Shown here piece after piece: positions 7,160 through 15,667 of a stretch of DNA of 60,160 nucleotides. Where the stretch lies: positions 1 through 60,160 of the forward strand of contig JAGMDA010000001.1 in the NCBI GenBank assembly GCA_023128935.1. Reading direction: 5' to 3'. Source of the DNA: Candidatus Eiseniibacteriota bacterium (lineage in GTDB: Bacteria > Eisenbacteria > RBG-16-71-46 > CAIMUX01 > WJJG01). The stretch's first letter is position 1, and each line of letters opens with the position of its first letter. The notes under the pieces are model-generated. The model was not told the DNA's origin and did no database searches. It saw only the letters and a list, made by a program, of their open reading frames with translations. The translations under genes and the position numbers were made by a program.

Positions 7160-9180
7160 TGACTGACCCGCTTGACGTGGGCGACATCGACGTTCAGGAC
7201 CATCCGTCCGGACGTTGCACATTTGTGCCTATCCTTCGTGCCTGGAAGGACCTGGGCTTCGAAGGCGTGGAAGACTTGGACCGGCACGAGACGGGCCTGG
7301 AGTGGCTCGGTCGTCAGGACTACGACACCATCACGAAGGTCATGCATCCCGCAGTCTACGAGGCGTGGCGGGCGGGTGCGCTACCGAGTAGCCGCTTGGT
7401 TACTCGCCACTATGACAAGGACTTTGGCTGGACTGTGCGACCGGCGACGCTGAAGAGTTTCGGATACGAAGAATTCTCCAACTCCGTGAAGAGCATGGAC
7501 ATGGCGGAGTGGGGCTGGCAGGCCGAGGACGTCCGAGAGCGAAGAGCTACGGACCCCAGATGGTTTCGCACTCGTCATCACCTAGACCAGACCAACTCGA
7601 TCATCGGACGAGAGCTTCGCTACGCCACTGGCTACTCCTGGAAGTCGAGGTGGAACGGAGAGCTAACGATTAGAGAAGCCGTTGGCTACGGCGGAATGAA
7701 GGAGTGGAGCTGCAGCATCGTCATTGCCGGTGACATTGCGCATCTTGGGGTGTCGCAGGAACAGTGGGCTCAGGGGAAGTACCACACAACGCTCATGCAC
7801 GAGCTCTTGCACTCTTACTCCCCTGGCGTCTCCCCAGAGCTCTACGGACAGAGGATTGAGTGGGAGGAGGGCATCGTGGAGGGTATGACGCGCATGATGA
7901 GACCCGCTCTGTTTGGGGCGCAGGGGATAGGCGGGAGGTCGGCGATTTCGGACGCCACCTGGGAGAGGATAGACGGGACTCACGGCTATAACAAGTTCAT
8001 CAGAGCGCTGGAAGTAGCCAGAGACATGCAAGGAGTGAGTCGTCAAAAGTTCTACACGGAGATGTTTGTGACTCCCCTGTACGACCGCTTCGACAAGGCC
8101 TTTTCGTGGAAACCCGAAGAGGTATCTGGCCTGAGGAACCTCTACGACAGTTTCGGGATGGAAGAAGGACTCAACCTGCTTCGCCAGTACGGGGCGGGAG
8201 ACGTGATCGACTCGTCCTCGGTGTTCTTCGGGAGAGGACTCTACGCAACGGAGCGACCGACAGGAATGCCTTCCCCTGGTCTGGAATCTGCTTTCGCCAG
8301 GGCAGCCTCAACAGGGAACGTGACGCTGGACAAAGCTCTTGCTGCGGGCGGTGTAAACGAGTGCTTCTTGGTTCACCACGAAGGTGACGGGTATGGCCTC
8401 TGGAAGGCGGGCGTTTCTGCAGAAGATCTCCTGGGCGTAGGCTATTCTGGCGACTACGCTTATCCGAGCATGGCCGGGAGCATACTTCACGGCGAAGGAA
8501 CTAGCCACCGCAATGAGGTCACGGCATATCAGCTTTCGGAATTGCTGCTGCCTGGTGAAGGCTTGGTTCCGGAGACGGTTCTCTTGGCAATGAGAGGCGA
8601 GGAGGGTTCTAGCCAGTTCTTCATCGAGAACGCCTTCTTGCAGAAGGACGCCGAATATCAGGAGGGGCTTGAGCTACTGAGGGCAAACCGGCGACGGATT
8701 GACGCGACCATTGCGCTGGATTTCATCCAAGACCAACACGACAGACACCACGGCAACTGGATCTACGGCGAAGACGGCACGTTCTACGCAATCGACAACG
8801 GATTCGCTCTGTGGCAGGAGAGCCCTGAGCACCAGATGGGATCTAGCTGGTTGCAGTCGGAGGCTCGGCGGGCGATCACACAAGAGGAAGGCACGTGGGC
8901 GTTCAATCAAGACCTACTGATCTCGTGGCGGGACGTTAGCAGGAGCGCTTTTGACGAGGCGTTGGCCTTCAGAAACTCGGCAGAGCAGGATGCAGCCTGG
9001 CGGCGTTTCGAACTCATCAGGAGTCAGGGCTCGTTGGATACGTGGTCAAGGGGAGGGAAAAGAGTCCTAACGAAAGAAGAGCGGGAGTCACAGGCAAGGA
9101 TGGAAGAGGCGAGACCCTCCTGGGCGGCGGACATGATAGGAAAGTGGGATGAGGAGGCGGAGCAATGGGTATGGTGGTGA
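7156..9180 (+). CDS. HELLH peptidase-like domain fused to PI3/PI4-kinase-like domain
   Basis: 674 residues. The first ~330 are paralogous to the C-terminal part of the MuF protein: a shared EWL/FxRQ...LRxGA region, RxRT/W.RTR, and HELLHSY at ~215 followed by WEEGIVEGM. The rest resembles bacterial PI3/PI4-kinase-fold enzymes: RNEVTAYQLSELL near residue 454, a catalytic-loop motif DRHHGN with D529 and N534, and the metal motif IDNG with D547. The MuF core is absent, so it looks like a partial duplication that gained a kinase. Its place in the head operon suggests a virion or injected protein. The kinase target cannot be told. Confidence 0.75.
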   Translation: MMTDPLDVGDIDVQDHPSGRCTFVPILRAWKDLGFEGVEDLDRHETGLEWLGRQDYDTITKVMHPAVYEAWRAGALPSSRLVTRHYDKDFGWTVRPATLKSFGYEEFSNSVKSMDMAEWGWQAEDVRERRATDPRWFRTRHHLDQTNSIIGRELRYATGYSWKSRWNGELTIREAVGYGGMKEWSCSIVIAGDIAHLGVSQEQWAQGKYHTTLMHELLHSYSPGVSPELYGQRIEWEEGIVEGMTRMMRPALFGAQGIGGRSAISDATWERIDGTHGYNKFIRALEVARDMQGVSRQKFYTEMFVTPLYDRFDKAFSWKPEEVSGLRNLYDSFGMEEGLNLLRQYGAGDVIDSSSVFFGRGLYATERPTGMPSPGLESAFARAASTGNVTLDKALAAGGVNECFLVHHEGDGYGLWKAGVSAEDLLGVGYSGDYAYPSMAGSILHGEGTSHRNEVTAYQLSELLLPGEGLVPETVLLAMRGEEGSSQFFIENAFLQKDAEYQEGLELLRANRRRIDATIALDFIQDQHDRHHGNWIYGEDGTFYAIDNGFALWQESPEHQMGSSWLQSEARRAITQEEGTWAFNQDLLISWRDVSRSAFDEALAFRNSAEQDAAWRRFELIRSQGSLDTWSRGGKRVLTKEERESQARMEEARPSWAADMIGKWDEEAEQWVWW

Positions 9181-9389
9181 CGTTCTGGAGAACCGGAAAT
9201 ATCGAGAAGCCGCAGAAGGAAGAAGGTAGGGTAGTTCTGGCGGGTGACGGCGTATCTGGGCCAAAAGATCTCGTTGAACTACTCTTCCCCAAGGGAGTCC
9301 CCAAGAAGGCGGAGGCCATCCGGCCCGTCCTGCGGGGAGCTCCTCTGCGCTTCGACGGGAGATATCTACGAGCAGAAGTGAAGGAATGA
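9165..9389 (+). CDS. Hypothetical protein, 74 aa
   Basis: Starts inside the end of the kinase-fusion gene behind GAGGAGGCGG. Basic, with a GPKDLVELLFPKG stretch. No family recognised. Lies between the fusion gene and the second WGEML paralogue and is probably translated with them. Confidence 0.6.
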   Translation: MGMVVTFWRTGNIEKPQKEEGRVVLAGDGVSGPKDLVELLFPKGVPKKAEAIRPVLRGAPLRFDGRYLRAEVKE

Positions 9390-9396
9390 GGATGAG

Positions 9397-9633
9397 ATGA
9401 CGAAAGTGAAAACCAGGGGACGACTTGAGCGAGACATCTTGAAGTTGACGAGGCAGGACCCGACCCTCGGCTTGCCTACTCGCCGGACGATAGAGAACAG
9501 GGAGACGCAAGTCAGGCAGGTGCGGCGTCGGCACACTCGCTGGATGGAGAGGAATCCGCGGGACGAAGGAATGCGGAGTTGGGGCGAGATGCTCGTTATG
9601 CTAGAAACATCGTTTCAGCACGGAACACCCTGA
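9397..9633 (+). CDS. Small WGEML-motif paralogue, copy 2
   Basis: 78 residues with LERDIL at residues ~10-15, RWMERNPRDEG and SWGEMLVML towards the end, matching the genes at 6962 and 46412. The extra N-terminal residues are basic. Last gene of the P1 transcription unit and close behind the HELLH/kinase gene. Function unknown. The repeated pairing with peptidase genes is the main clue. Confidence 0.72.
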   Translation: MTKVKTRGRLERDILKLTRQDPTLGLPTRRTIENRETQVRQVRRRHTRWMERNPRDEGMRSWGEMLVMLETSFQHGTP

Positions 9634-9645
9634 GATAGAAGCTTC

Positions 9646-9685
9646 AGGGACAAACGTTGACAAAGCCCTGCAGACTGTGTTTAAT
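9646..9685 (+). promoter_or_regulatory. Phage promoter, conserved family (P2)
   Basis: AGGGACAAACG, TTGACA at 9657-9662, 17-bp spacer AAGCCCTGCAGACTGTG, TTTAAT at 9680-9685. Should drive the sulfotransferase, capsid and tail genes. A 14-bp palindrome lies 22 bp further on, in the expected 5' leader. Confidence 0.88.
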
Positions 9686-9706
9686 ATTGAACAGTCTTGT
9701 TGATTA

Positions 9707-9720
9707 TGGAAGCGCTTCCA
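9707..9720. promoter_or_regulatory. Perfect palindrome TGGAAGCGCTTCCA (copy 1)
   Basis: 14-bp perfect palindrome just downstream of promoter P2, with the layout of a LacI/CcpA-family operator. Other perfect copies are at 35009-35022 and 52597-52610. The binding protein is unknown and may be a host regulator. Confidence 0.5.
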
Positions 9721-9737
9721 CGACATAGGGGGGAGAG

Positions 9738-9962
9738 ATGAGCGGAAAACGCAGAGCGATTGTTTACTACCCAGGCGAACCGAGGGAGGACCTGGACACA
9801 GCCTTGATGAGATGCCCGGGCTTTTATGCCGCAGGTTTCGACTTTCCCGACAACAGGCGAGAGATCGTCATTGATGTCAGAGGAGTGGGCGAGACATCCC
9901 ACATTCTCAGCCTGATGCCGGATGATGCTATCCTCGGTCTGAGCATGGTGATAGAAGAATGA
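9738..9962 (+). CDS. Hypothetical protein, 74 aa
   Basis: First gene behind promoter P2, with GGGGGGAGAG before the ATG. Short alpha/beta-looking sequence with no known motif. It overlaps the sulfotransferase start by ATGA, so the two are probably coupled. Confidence 0.7.
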   Translation: MSGKRRAIVYYPGEPREDLDTALMRCPGFYAAGFDFPDNRREIVIDVRGVGETSHILSLMPDDAILGLSMVIEE

Positions 9963-10588
9963 AGTGCGTCGTCGTTCTCGGCACGGAGCGCAGTTGCACG
10001 TCAGCAGTTGCTGGTGTCTTGCACCTTCTTGGTTGTCCTATGGCCTCCGAGGAGTTCATCATCAAGGCGCATCCGGAATTCAACGCCAAGGGGCATTTCG
10101 AGGACAGGCGCTGGCACGAGCTGAACCGCAGAGTCAGCCGACAGCTCGGCCTCCACAAAGAGCAGGAAGCGGAGTACAAGGCGCTGATTGCGGCTTGCAG
10201 GCGAGAGCCGATTTGGGGCGTGAAAGACCCGTACTTCGTCAACATGGGCGGCCTGGTATTTTCTCTGATCGAGGACGACCTCTACTTCATCGCCGTGCAT
10301 CGCCGGTTTGACGCGACTGTGGCTAGTCTTCAGCGACACCACGATGGGGGGAAAGGGACGCACCTCGTCCGGGCGCAAAGCGTGGGGATCGAGTGGAAGA
10401 AGCGATTCTTCGACATGCTTCATTGGGTCTCGCCTCTCTACCACCTGCAGGCGGAGCGGCTGATGACAGACACGGAGCAAGAAATCCAAGGAATTCTTAA
10501 CTTTCTGGGCTGGTCGCCGAAAGAGGACCTACAGAAAGCGATCGACTTTATCGACCCGACACTCTACCACTTTCCGAGGCTAAAGTGA
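9959..10588 (+). CDS. Sulfotransferase-family protein
   Basis: 209 residues. The N terminus has a P-loop-like PAPS-binding segment (VVVLGTERSCTSAVAGVL), and WGVKDPYF plus AVHRRFDATVASL match the 3'-phosphate-binding region of sulfotransferases. It would move sulfate from PAPS to a glycan or tail/head protein. It overlaps both neighbours by four bases, the next being a glycosyltransferase, so the two may decorate the same target. Rare in a structural gene block. Confidence 0.75.
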   Translation: MKCVVVLGTERSCTSAVAGVLHLLGCPMASEEFIIKAHPEFNAKGHFEDRRWHELNRRVSRQLGLHKEQEAEYKALIAACRREPIWGVKDPYFVNMGGLVFSLIEDDLYFIAVHRRFDATVASLQRHHDGGKGTHLVRAQSVGIEWKKRFFDMLHWVSPLYHLQAERLMTDTEQEIQGILNFLGWSPKEDLQKAIDFIDPTLYHFPRLK

Positions 10589-11280
10589 ACATTGTTCTAG
10601 CCTCGATTTTCCGCAACGGCGGCGACTACGTGAATCGGTGGGCGAACCAGGTTCGGAACCTCGCCGGGGCTCTACCGGACGGCCACGAGCTAGGTGTTCT
10701 GATCGCCGAAGGGGACAGCACCGACAACACGTGGGTGCAGCTAAAAGGGTTCGTTCGCATGTTCGGTGGTAGGCTAGTCAAGCTGGAGCATGGCGGCCTG
10801 GAGTGGGGGAGTGTTGACGATGTGTGCCGGTGGCGGCAGGTGACGAACGTCTGGAACGCTCTTTACGGCCACCTCGACGACATCGAAGGCGATGCTCTCA
10901 TTCACGTCGAAGCTGACCTGATTTGGAAACCTGAGACGATGCGGCGTTTGCTTCGCCAGCTGGAGCGAGTACCCGCAGTTTCGCCTATGGTCTGGCATCG
11001 GCGGCCTGGGCGGTTCTATGACACCTACGGCTTCCGGAAAGATGGGGTGAGATTCATTGGCCAGTCTCCGTACCATCCGGCGTTGGAGAAGTGGAGGTCA
11101 GAGGTGAACAGGCAGACGGGCCTGGTGAAAATCGACACGGCGGGCAGTTGCTTGGTCATGCGCATGGAGGTAGCGAGGAAGGTCTGGTTTGACTCGGACA
11201 CGTGGCATCCGGGCCCCTCAATTTACGAGCAGGGAGCTAGCCTTTGGCTAGACACGCAGGTCGCAGTCACGCATCCGTAG
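10585..11280 (+). CDS. Glycosyltransferase (GT-A fold)
   Basis: 231 residues from a GTG start overlapping the sulfotransferase stop. The sequence opens with a Rossmann-like strand and NGGDYVNRW, continues with EGDSTDNTW, and has an acidic HVEADLIW that fits the DxD-type metal/sugar-nucleotide site. The acceptor is unknown; it may be a virion protein or host surface glycan. Sits between head genes, in the same unit as the scaffold and capsid. Confidence 0.75.
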   Translation: MNIVLASIFRNGGDYVNRWANQVRNLAGALPDGHELGVLIAEGDSTDNTWVQLKGFVRMFGGRLVKLEHGGLEWGSVDDVCRWRQVTNVWNALYGHLDDIEGDALIHVEADLIWKPETMRRLLRQLERVPAVSPMVWHRRPGRFYDTYGFRKDGVRFIGQSPYHPALEKWRSEVNRQTGLVKIDTAGSCLVMRMEVARKVWFDSDTWHPGPSIYEQGASLWLDTQVAVTHP

Positions 11281-11288
11281 GGGGAAAG

Positions 11289-11579
11289 ATGGCGCAAAGA
11301 ATTAGTCACGCAGACCGGAGAGCGACCAAGCCGCTCGTTGTCACCAGGGAACAGCTTGACGTTTTGCTGTCCAGATATACGCTCGGATGGAGATGGGCAG
11401 AAGACGCGATAGGAGAGTTATGGCGGAACGCCACGCCGATTCCACAACCTCGTGGAATGATAGAACGACGGATGGTCCTACCCTCCCAATTGCGGGTGTG
11501 GGTGCAGGACGTCGGAAAAAGAGGCGGTTTTGATCTTAGTCTGATGCGTATGAGGCCAACGGTCCGACTGCCCAAGTAA
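11289..11579 (+). CDS. Hypothetical basic protein, 96 aa
   Basis: The start at 11289 is chosen because GGGGAAAG precedes it; an earlier in-frame ATG lies inside the glycosyltransferase gene. Arg-rich, helical, no known motif. Position just before the scaffold gene suggests a minor head or assembly role, without proof. Confidence 0.6.
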   Translation: MAQRISHADRRATKPLVVTREQLDVLLSRYTLGWRWAEDAIGELWRNATPIPQPRGMIERRMVLPSQLRVWVQDVGKRGGFDLSLMRMRPTVRLPK

Positions 11580-11606
11580 ACTAGTAAACACAAGGAGAGA
11601 GTACTC

Positions 11607-12350
11607 ATGGCAACGCCTGAGGAGCTTAAGAAAGCTGCGGACAAAGTAGCGGCGGACAAGGCGGCAGCGGAAGCTGCCATAGCCAAGGCCAAAGCGCAAG
11701 CCGAGCTTGACAAGGCTAAAACGCTTACAGCAGCGGGAAATGCTGGGGACGAGGACCCCGACAAGGGGGAGAAGGACAAGAACAAGCGGCAGTTCTCACA
11801 GGCCGAGGTTGATGCCCTTATCAAGGCACGCCTGGCCAGGACCAAGAAGCAGTACGCTGACTACGACGAGCTGAAGACAAAGGCAGCGGCACACGACAAG
11901 ACCGAGCTTTCGAAGAAGAGCGCGGCGGAACAGTCTCAGATAGCTATCACAGCTCTGGAGGCTGAGCGCGATGCACTATTGCTCGAAGGCAAGGAAATCA
12001 AGTTGCGCTCGCAGGTGCTCCTGGCGGCGACAGAACTCAAGTTCTGGAGTCCAGGAGATGCGTGGGACCACTTGTCGCTGGACGATCTGGGACCGGACGC
12101 GGAGATCGAAGCGATCCAGAAGGCAGTAGAGGCAATGGCGGAAGCTAAGCCTTATCTGATCCAAGCGGAGACCGACCCGAAGAAGCGCAGGCGGACAAAG
12201 GCGCTCAACCCAGACAAGGACCAGCGTGAGGCCCCAGTCACCGACGACGAACGCCGAGCCATGTACTTTGGTGCTTTAGGCGGCGGAGGAACCAGGCCGT
12301 TCTTCCAGGGAGGCGGAGTGCTTCCCACAGTGGAGGGAAAGACCAAGTAA
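11607..12350 (+). CDS. Capsid scaffold protein
   Basis: 247 residues, highly charged and almost wholly helical. The first 90 are Ala/Lys-rich coiled coil, then RQFSQAEVDALIKARLARTK, a segment typical of phage scaffolds (gp20-like). It is thought to guide capsid assembly and then leave the shell. It sits directly upstream of the major capsid gene as expected. Confidence 0.85.
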   Translation: MATPEELKKAADKVAADKAAAEAAIAKAKAQAELDKAKTLTAAGNAGDEDPDKGEKDKNKRQFSQAEVDALIKARLARTKKQYADYDELKTKAAAHDKTELSKKSAAEQSQIAITALEAERDALLLEGKEIKLRSQVLLAATELKFWSPGDAWDHLSLDDLGPDAEIEAIQKAVEAMAEAKPYLIQAETDPKKRRRTKALNPDKDQREAPVTDDERRAMYFGALGGGGTRPFFQGGGVLPTVEGKTK

Positions 12351-12359
12351 CGACTTATC

Positions 12360-12375
12360 CCCGCTAACCAGCGGG
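12360..12375 (+). promoter_or_regulatory. Leader hairpin upstream of capsid gene
   Basis: CCCGCT-AACC-AGCGGG hairpin, 10 bases ahead of the GAGGAGG ribosome site of the capsid gene. It may stabilise the message or tune translation. There is no T-run, so it is not a terminator. Confidence 0.4.
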
Positions 12376-12397
12376 CAGGATTCTGAGGAGGATCAAA

Positions 12398-13243
12398 ATG
12401 GCTATCTCGACTGTTGCGAGTATGGCGTCCCTCTTTAACCTGATTTACGAGGACACGCTCTTCGTGGCCAGGGAAATGAACGTCATGACGAATCTCGTGA
12501 CCCCTTACAGTGCTCGTGGCTGGATGGACCGGAAGATCGGCATCTACCCGACCATGACGGCTGTGGCAGTAGCGGAAGGCGTGGACTTCGCAGCGCCAAC
12601 GACCTTCACCAAGACGCTACAAATGACGCTCTCTCCAGGAGAAGTCATCACCCAGGCGATTCTCACGGACCGCAGGGTAGAGACCGATCCGGAAGACGCT
12701 CGCAGGGACTGCGCGCAGGAAATGGGCAACGCCATCTCCACGAAGATCGACGTTGATATCGTGACCGATATCGCAAGCTTCACGACCGACAAGGGTGCGG
12801 GGACTGGCGTGACCGCCACGATCGCTACCTTCGCTACCGCAGTAACCACTCTGCGAGCGGCTTCGGTCCCCAACCCGATGTACGCCGTACTTCACCCGTA
12901 CCACTGGCATGACATCTGGACGGAGCTGGGCCAGCCCGCTGCGACCTATGTCTTGCTCGGTGACGTGGCCAACCAAGCACTCAAGGACTTCTTCGTGGGT
13001 GACTGGCTGAACATGCGCTGGTGGGTATGCGCCAACATCGCCGTGGACGCAACGCCGGACGCCGTGTCTGGTGTCTTCAATCCGCAGGCATTGGCCTTTG
13101 ATAGCCGCAAGGCCCCGACGATGGAACCTGAAAGGGACGCATCGCTAAGGGCTTGGGAGCTGAACATGGTCGCCGGTTACGCACACGGCGTTCGTCGTCA
13201 GACCCATGGCGTCAAGATGACCGCCGATGCCACTGCCCCGTAA
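12398..13243 (+). CDS. Major capsid protein
   Basis: 281 residues, following the scaffold. The fold reads as HK97-like: an N-terminal helix, a beta-rich centre (PTTFTKTLQMTLSPGEVITQ), a spine-helix region with EMGNAISTKIDVDIVTDIA, and an A-domain-like YAVLHPYHWHDIWTEL. A very strong ribosome site (GAGGAGGATC) fits high expression. The identity rests mainly on order and fold pattern. Confidence 0.88.
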   Translation: MAISTVASMASLFNLIYEDTLFVAREMNVMTNLVTPYSARGWMDRKIGIYPTMTAVAVAEGVDFAAPTTFTKTLQMTLSPGEVITQAILTDRRVETDPEDARRDCAQEMGNAISTKIDVDIVTDIASFTTDKGAGTGVTATIATFATAVTTLRAASVPNPMYAVLHPYHWHDIWTELGQPAATYVLLGDVANQALKDFFVGDWLNMRWWVCANIAVDATPDAVSGVFNPQALAFDSRKAPTMEPERDASLRAWELNMVAGYAHGVRRQTHGVKMTADATAP

Positions 13244-13340
13244 AGACGGGCAGAACCGAAAAGGAAAACCAACAAGGGGGGGTGGTCTTGTGCGCTATGC
13301 GGGCTGCTCCTCCCACTGAACAGTATCGGAGGATACGCTT

Positions 13341-13724
13341 ATGTTTCAAGGCATGATTGAGTTCCCCGTCACCGTCTACGTCGACAACGACCCAGCGGCT
13401 GACGACTATCTGCCGATTTGGCGCGCAGAGCGCAAGGCCCAGATCATCAGCGCCTACGCCGTTGTAGCCAACGACGTGGCCGGCAACACCGCGAACTACT
13501 TCAACCTGAAGCTGGTGAACGGCGGAGCAGCGGGCACGGCAACGACTGCCATCTCTGACGTCATCGGTGGGACTGCTGGCTGGACCGGCCTGCTCCCCGT
13601 TGAGTTTACGACGCTCGTCCCTGAGCTTGCTGCAGGGGACGTGGTGACGCTACTCTACAACGAAGAGGGCACAGGGACGTTCGCGGCCATGCAGATCCAG
13701 CTCAACGTTCGCTACGGCGACTGA
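13341..13724 (+). CDS. Putative capsid decoration protein
   Basis: 127 residues, beta-rich, Gly/Ala/Thr-rich, with a strong ribosome site. It follows the capsid gene, where decoration or head-fibre proteins usually sit. No enzyme motif. A stem-loop follows its stop. Confidence 0.6.
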   Translation: MFQGMIEFPVTVYVDNDPAADDYLPIWRAERKAQIISAYAVVANDVAGNTANYFNLKLVNGGAAGTATTAISDVIGGTAGWTGLLPVEFTTLVPELAAGDVVTLLYNEEGTGTFAAMQIQLNVRYGD

Positions 13725-13744
13725 GCTGAGTAACTAGAAGCTAT

Positions 13745-13786
13745 CCGGACGTCAAGGTGGTCCTCCCTCCCCATTTTGGCGTCCGG
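13745..13786 (+). promoter_or_regulatory. Intergenic stem-loop
   Basis: CCGGACGTCA pairs with TGGCGTCCGG across a 22-base loop. There is no T-run, so it is more likely an RNA-processing or stabilising hairpin than a terminator. Confidence 0.45.
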
Positions 13787-13813
13787 TAAGCCCAACATAC
13801 AGGGAGAGAACGT

Positions 13814-14134
13814 ATGTCAGCGAGAAACTCGTGGATGTGGCATCTGATGCGCTGGGGCGAGGGTGCGAACGTAATCCAAAGGACGACAACTGGCGACGTC
13901 AAAGCGTCGGCGGGGATAGTCTACGCCGTACACGTAGAAATGGACGGCGTAACGGCAGGCGACAAGGTGGAAGTCAGAGACAACTCCACGGTTCGCAAAA
14001 CCTTCATGGCCGATGGCACAGATCACCACTTTGATTGGGCTATAGGCCTGCCTGGCGCGGCCTTCGCTACCGACATCAACATCGTCGTCACCAAGACCGG
14101 CGGAGCGGTATACGTCACGGTCGTTTACCTCTAA
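13814..14134 (+). CDS. Small structural protein, possible head decoration
   Basis: 106 residues with a beta-sandwich look (alternating strands, VEVRDNSTV, YVTVVYL end). Lies between the decoration-like gene and the connector. It could be a second decoration or head-fibre subunit. No family named. Confidence 0.55.
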   Translation: MSARNSWMWHLMRWGEGANVIQRTTTGDVKASAGIVYAVHVEMDGVTAGDKVEVRDNSTVRKTFMADGTDHHFDWAIGLPGAAFATDINIVVTKTGGAVYVTVVYL

Positions 14135-14146
14135 GGGGGGTTAGGT

Positions 14147-14722
14147 ATGGCGGCAAGAACAGGAATGACAGAAGTTATCACCCATTTGCGGCGGCTGGTG
14201 GACGACGCCGGTTCAGCTGCTTGGACTGATAACCAACTCGAAGACGAACTCGATCTTCACCGAACGGCTTACACGTTCGTGGAGCTGGAAGACGTCACCT
14301 TGTTCACGGCTGGTGGCAACGTGACGCTCGACTACGTCATTCCCCTGGCAAAGCGGGGGTGGTGGGAAAGAGAGACCGGCGGGACCCCGGTCTGGCGAGT
14401 CTACAACTACGTTGGCGCTCTCGTGGGGACAGCCACCTACACAGTCAACCACCAAGCAGGTGTCCTCACCTTCAGCTCTGACCAGGCAGGATCGGCTAGA
14501 TACCTCGACGGAAGACGCTACGACGTCAACGGAGCGGCGGCTGCTCTCTGGAGCGAACGAGCGGCCTCGATTCAAGACGCCTTCGACTTCCGGGACCCTA
14601 GCGGTTCGTACAAGCGGAGTCAGTGGTTCGATCACTGCTTGAGAATGGCGCAGAAGTACGAGATGCTGAGCGACCACAGCACTTCGGTGCTGGACTTCGT
14701 CAGGGACGACCTTCAGTGCTAA
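14147..14722 (+). CDS. Head-tail connector/adaptor protein
   Basis: 191 residues. The N-terminal helix-turn with RRLVDDAGSAAWTDNQLEDEL is typical of gp15/gp6-type adaptors that sit under the portal. A beta insert and a C-terminal helical region follow. Position between capsid and stopper genes fits. Moderate confidence from order and N-terminal pattern. Confidence 0.75.
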   Translation: MAARTGMTEVITHLRRLVDDAGSAAWTDNQLEDELDLHRTAYTFVELEDVTLFTAGGNVTLDYVIPLAKRGWWERETGGTPVWRVYNYVGALVGTATYTVNHQAGVLTFSSDQAGSARYLDGRRYDVNGAAAALWSERAASIQDAFDFRDPSGSYKRSQWFDHCLRMAQKYEMLSDHSTSVLDFVRDDLQC

Positions 14723-14742
14723 CCACCAAGGAGCTCGCAAGC

Positions 14743-15093
14743 ATGCGGGCGGTGGCAGTGCTCTATTTGCCTGACAGTGGCGTCGTCCGACGTCCAACGC
14801 CAACTCAGAACGCCATCGGCGAAGCTACGGCAGTTTGGGCGATCGAGGGAACAGTGGACTGCCGGTTGGTGTTCGCGGCGCGACAACCGCAATTCGGCGG
14901 CAAGCAGGCGGAGCAGGGGGGACTTGACCGGCTGGCTGTTACCGAATCTTGGCAGGTGGTCGTGGCACACGACACAGACCTGTTGCTCAACGACCGGATC
15001 ACCATCTCGTCGGATGTCTACGAGATCGTCAAGATAGACACCGGACGAGCTTGGGCGGTAACCCGAACAGCAGAAGCACGAAGGATCACCTAA
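14743..15093 (+). CDS. Head closure (stopper) protein
   Basis: 116 residues from the ATG at 14743, behind AAGGAG. A longer reading frame starts inside the connector gene and is not used. Short beta-barrel-like sequence ending VYEIVKIDTGRAWAVTRTAEARR, resembling SPP1 gp16-type stoppers. The stop directly abuts the next start. Confidence 0.65.
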   Translation: MRAVAVLYLPDSGVVRRPTPTQNAIGEATAVWAIEGTVDCRLVFAARQPQFGGKQAEQGGLDRLAVTESWQVVVAHDTDLLLNDRITISSDVYEIVKIDTGRAWAVTRTAEARRIT

Positions 15094-15462
15094 ATGGGAA
15101 AGCCATTTAGTCTGGTGGTGGTCGACAGCCGTATCCCGCAACTGATTGCCAAGGCACCCCACATGGCTAAGGCTATGATCAAGCGACTGACGTTTCAGTG
15201 CGAGCGGGAAGCAAAGTACGGATGTCCGGTAGACACCGGCTATCTGAAAAGCACGATCCAGAGCCGCTTCGAGAACAAAGGCTTCGTGGGAATCATCGAC
15301 GTGGGAGCGCTGTACGGCATCTACGTCAACTTCGGGACGTGGTGTAGAGGACCGAATCCGTTCATGAGCAATGCTGTAGCTTCAGTGCAGGCGGTCTTGC
15401 AGCAGGTGCTCAACGAGAACTTCGATCGCCTAGTGAGGGACGCCGGTTGTGGCCACAGCTAA
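15094..15462 (+). CDS. HK97 gp10-like tail completion protein
   Basis: 122 residues. CPVDTGYLKSTI, IDVGALYGIYVNFGT and a C-terminal FMSNAV match the HK97_gp10/gp17 head-tail joining family closely. Located between the stopper and tail genes as usual. Confidence 0.85.
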   Translation: MGKPFSLVVVDSRIPQLIAKAPHMAKAMIKRLTFQCEREAKYGCPVDTGYLKSTIQSRFENKGFVGIIDVGALYGIYVNFGTWCRGPNPFMSNAVASVQAVLQQVLNENFDRLVRDAGCGHS

Positions 15463-15658
15463 CGGCGTAGTCGTCCTAGAAACGGATGGCGTGACACTCA
15501 TTCAGACGCGACCTGTGGCGGATTCGTGGGACTCGGTGAGCATGCGACTCTCCGGGGCGGGCCATTCAGCGTTAAGGTGCTTGATTGCGCAATTTCTGAT
15601 CGTAGCGGGCATAGCCCTACTCGGCTATACGCCCATGGTAAAGATCACAAGAGAGTAG
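15449..15658 (+). CDS. Small membrane protein, 69 aa
   Basis: GTG start behind GTGAGGGA, overlapping the gp10-like gene. One hydrophobic segment (LIAQFLIVAGIALLGY) near the C terminus. No known family. Could be a tail-region membrane protein; it may also be non-essential filler. Confidence 0.45.
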   Translation: MATANGVVVLETDGVTLIQTRPVADSWDSVSMRLSGAGHSALRCLIAQFLIVAGIALLGYTPMVKITRE

Positions 15659-15667
15659 GAGGGAAAA

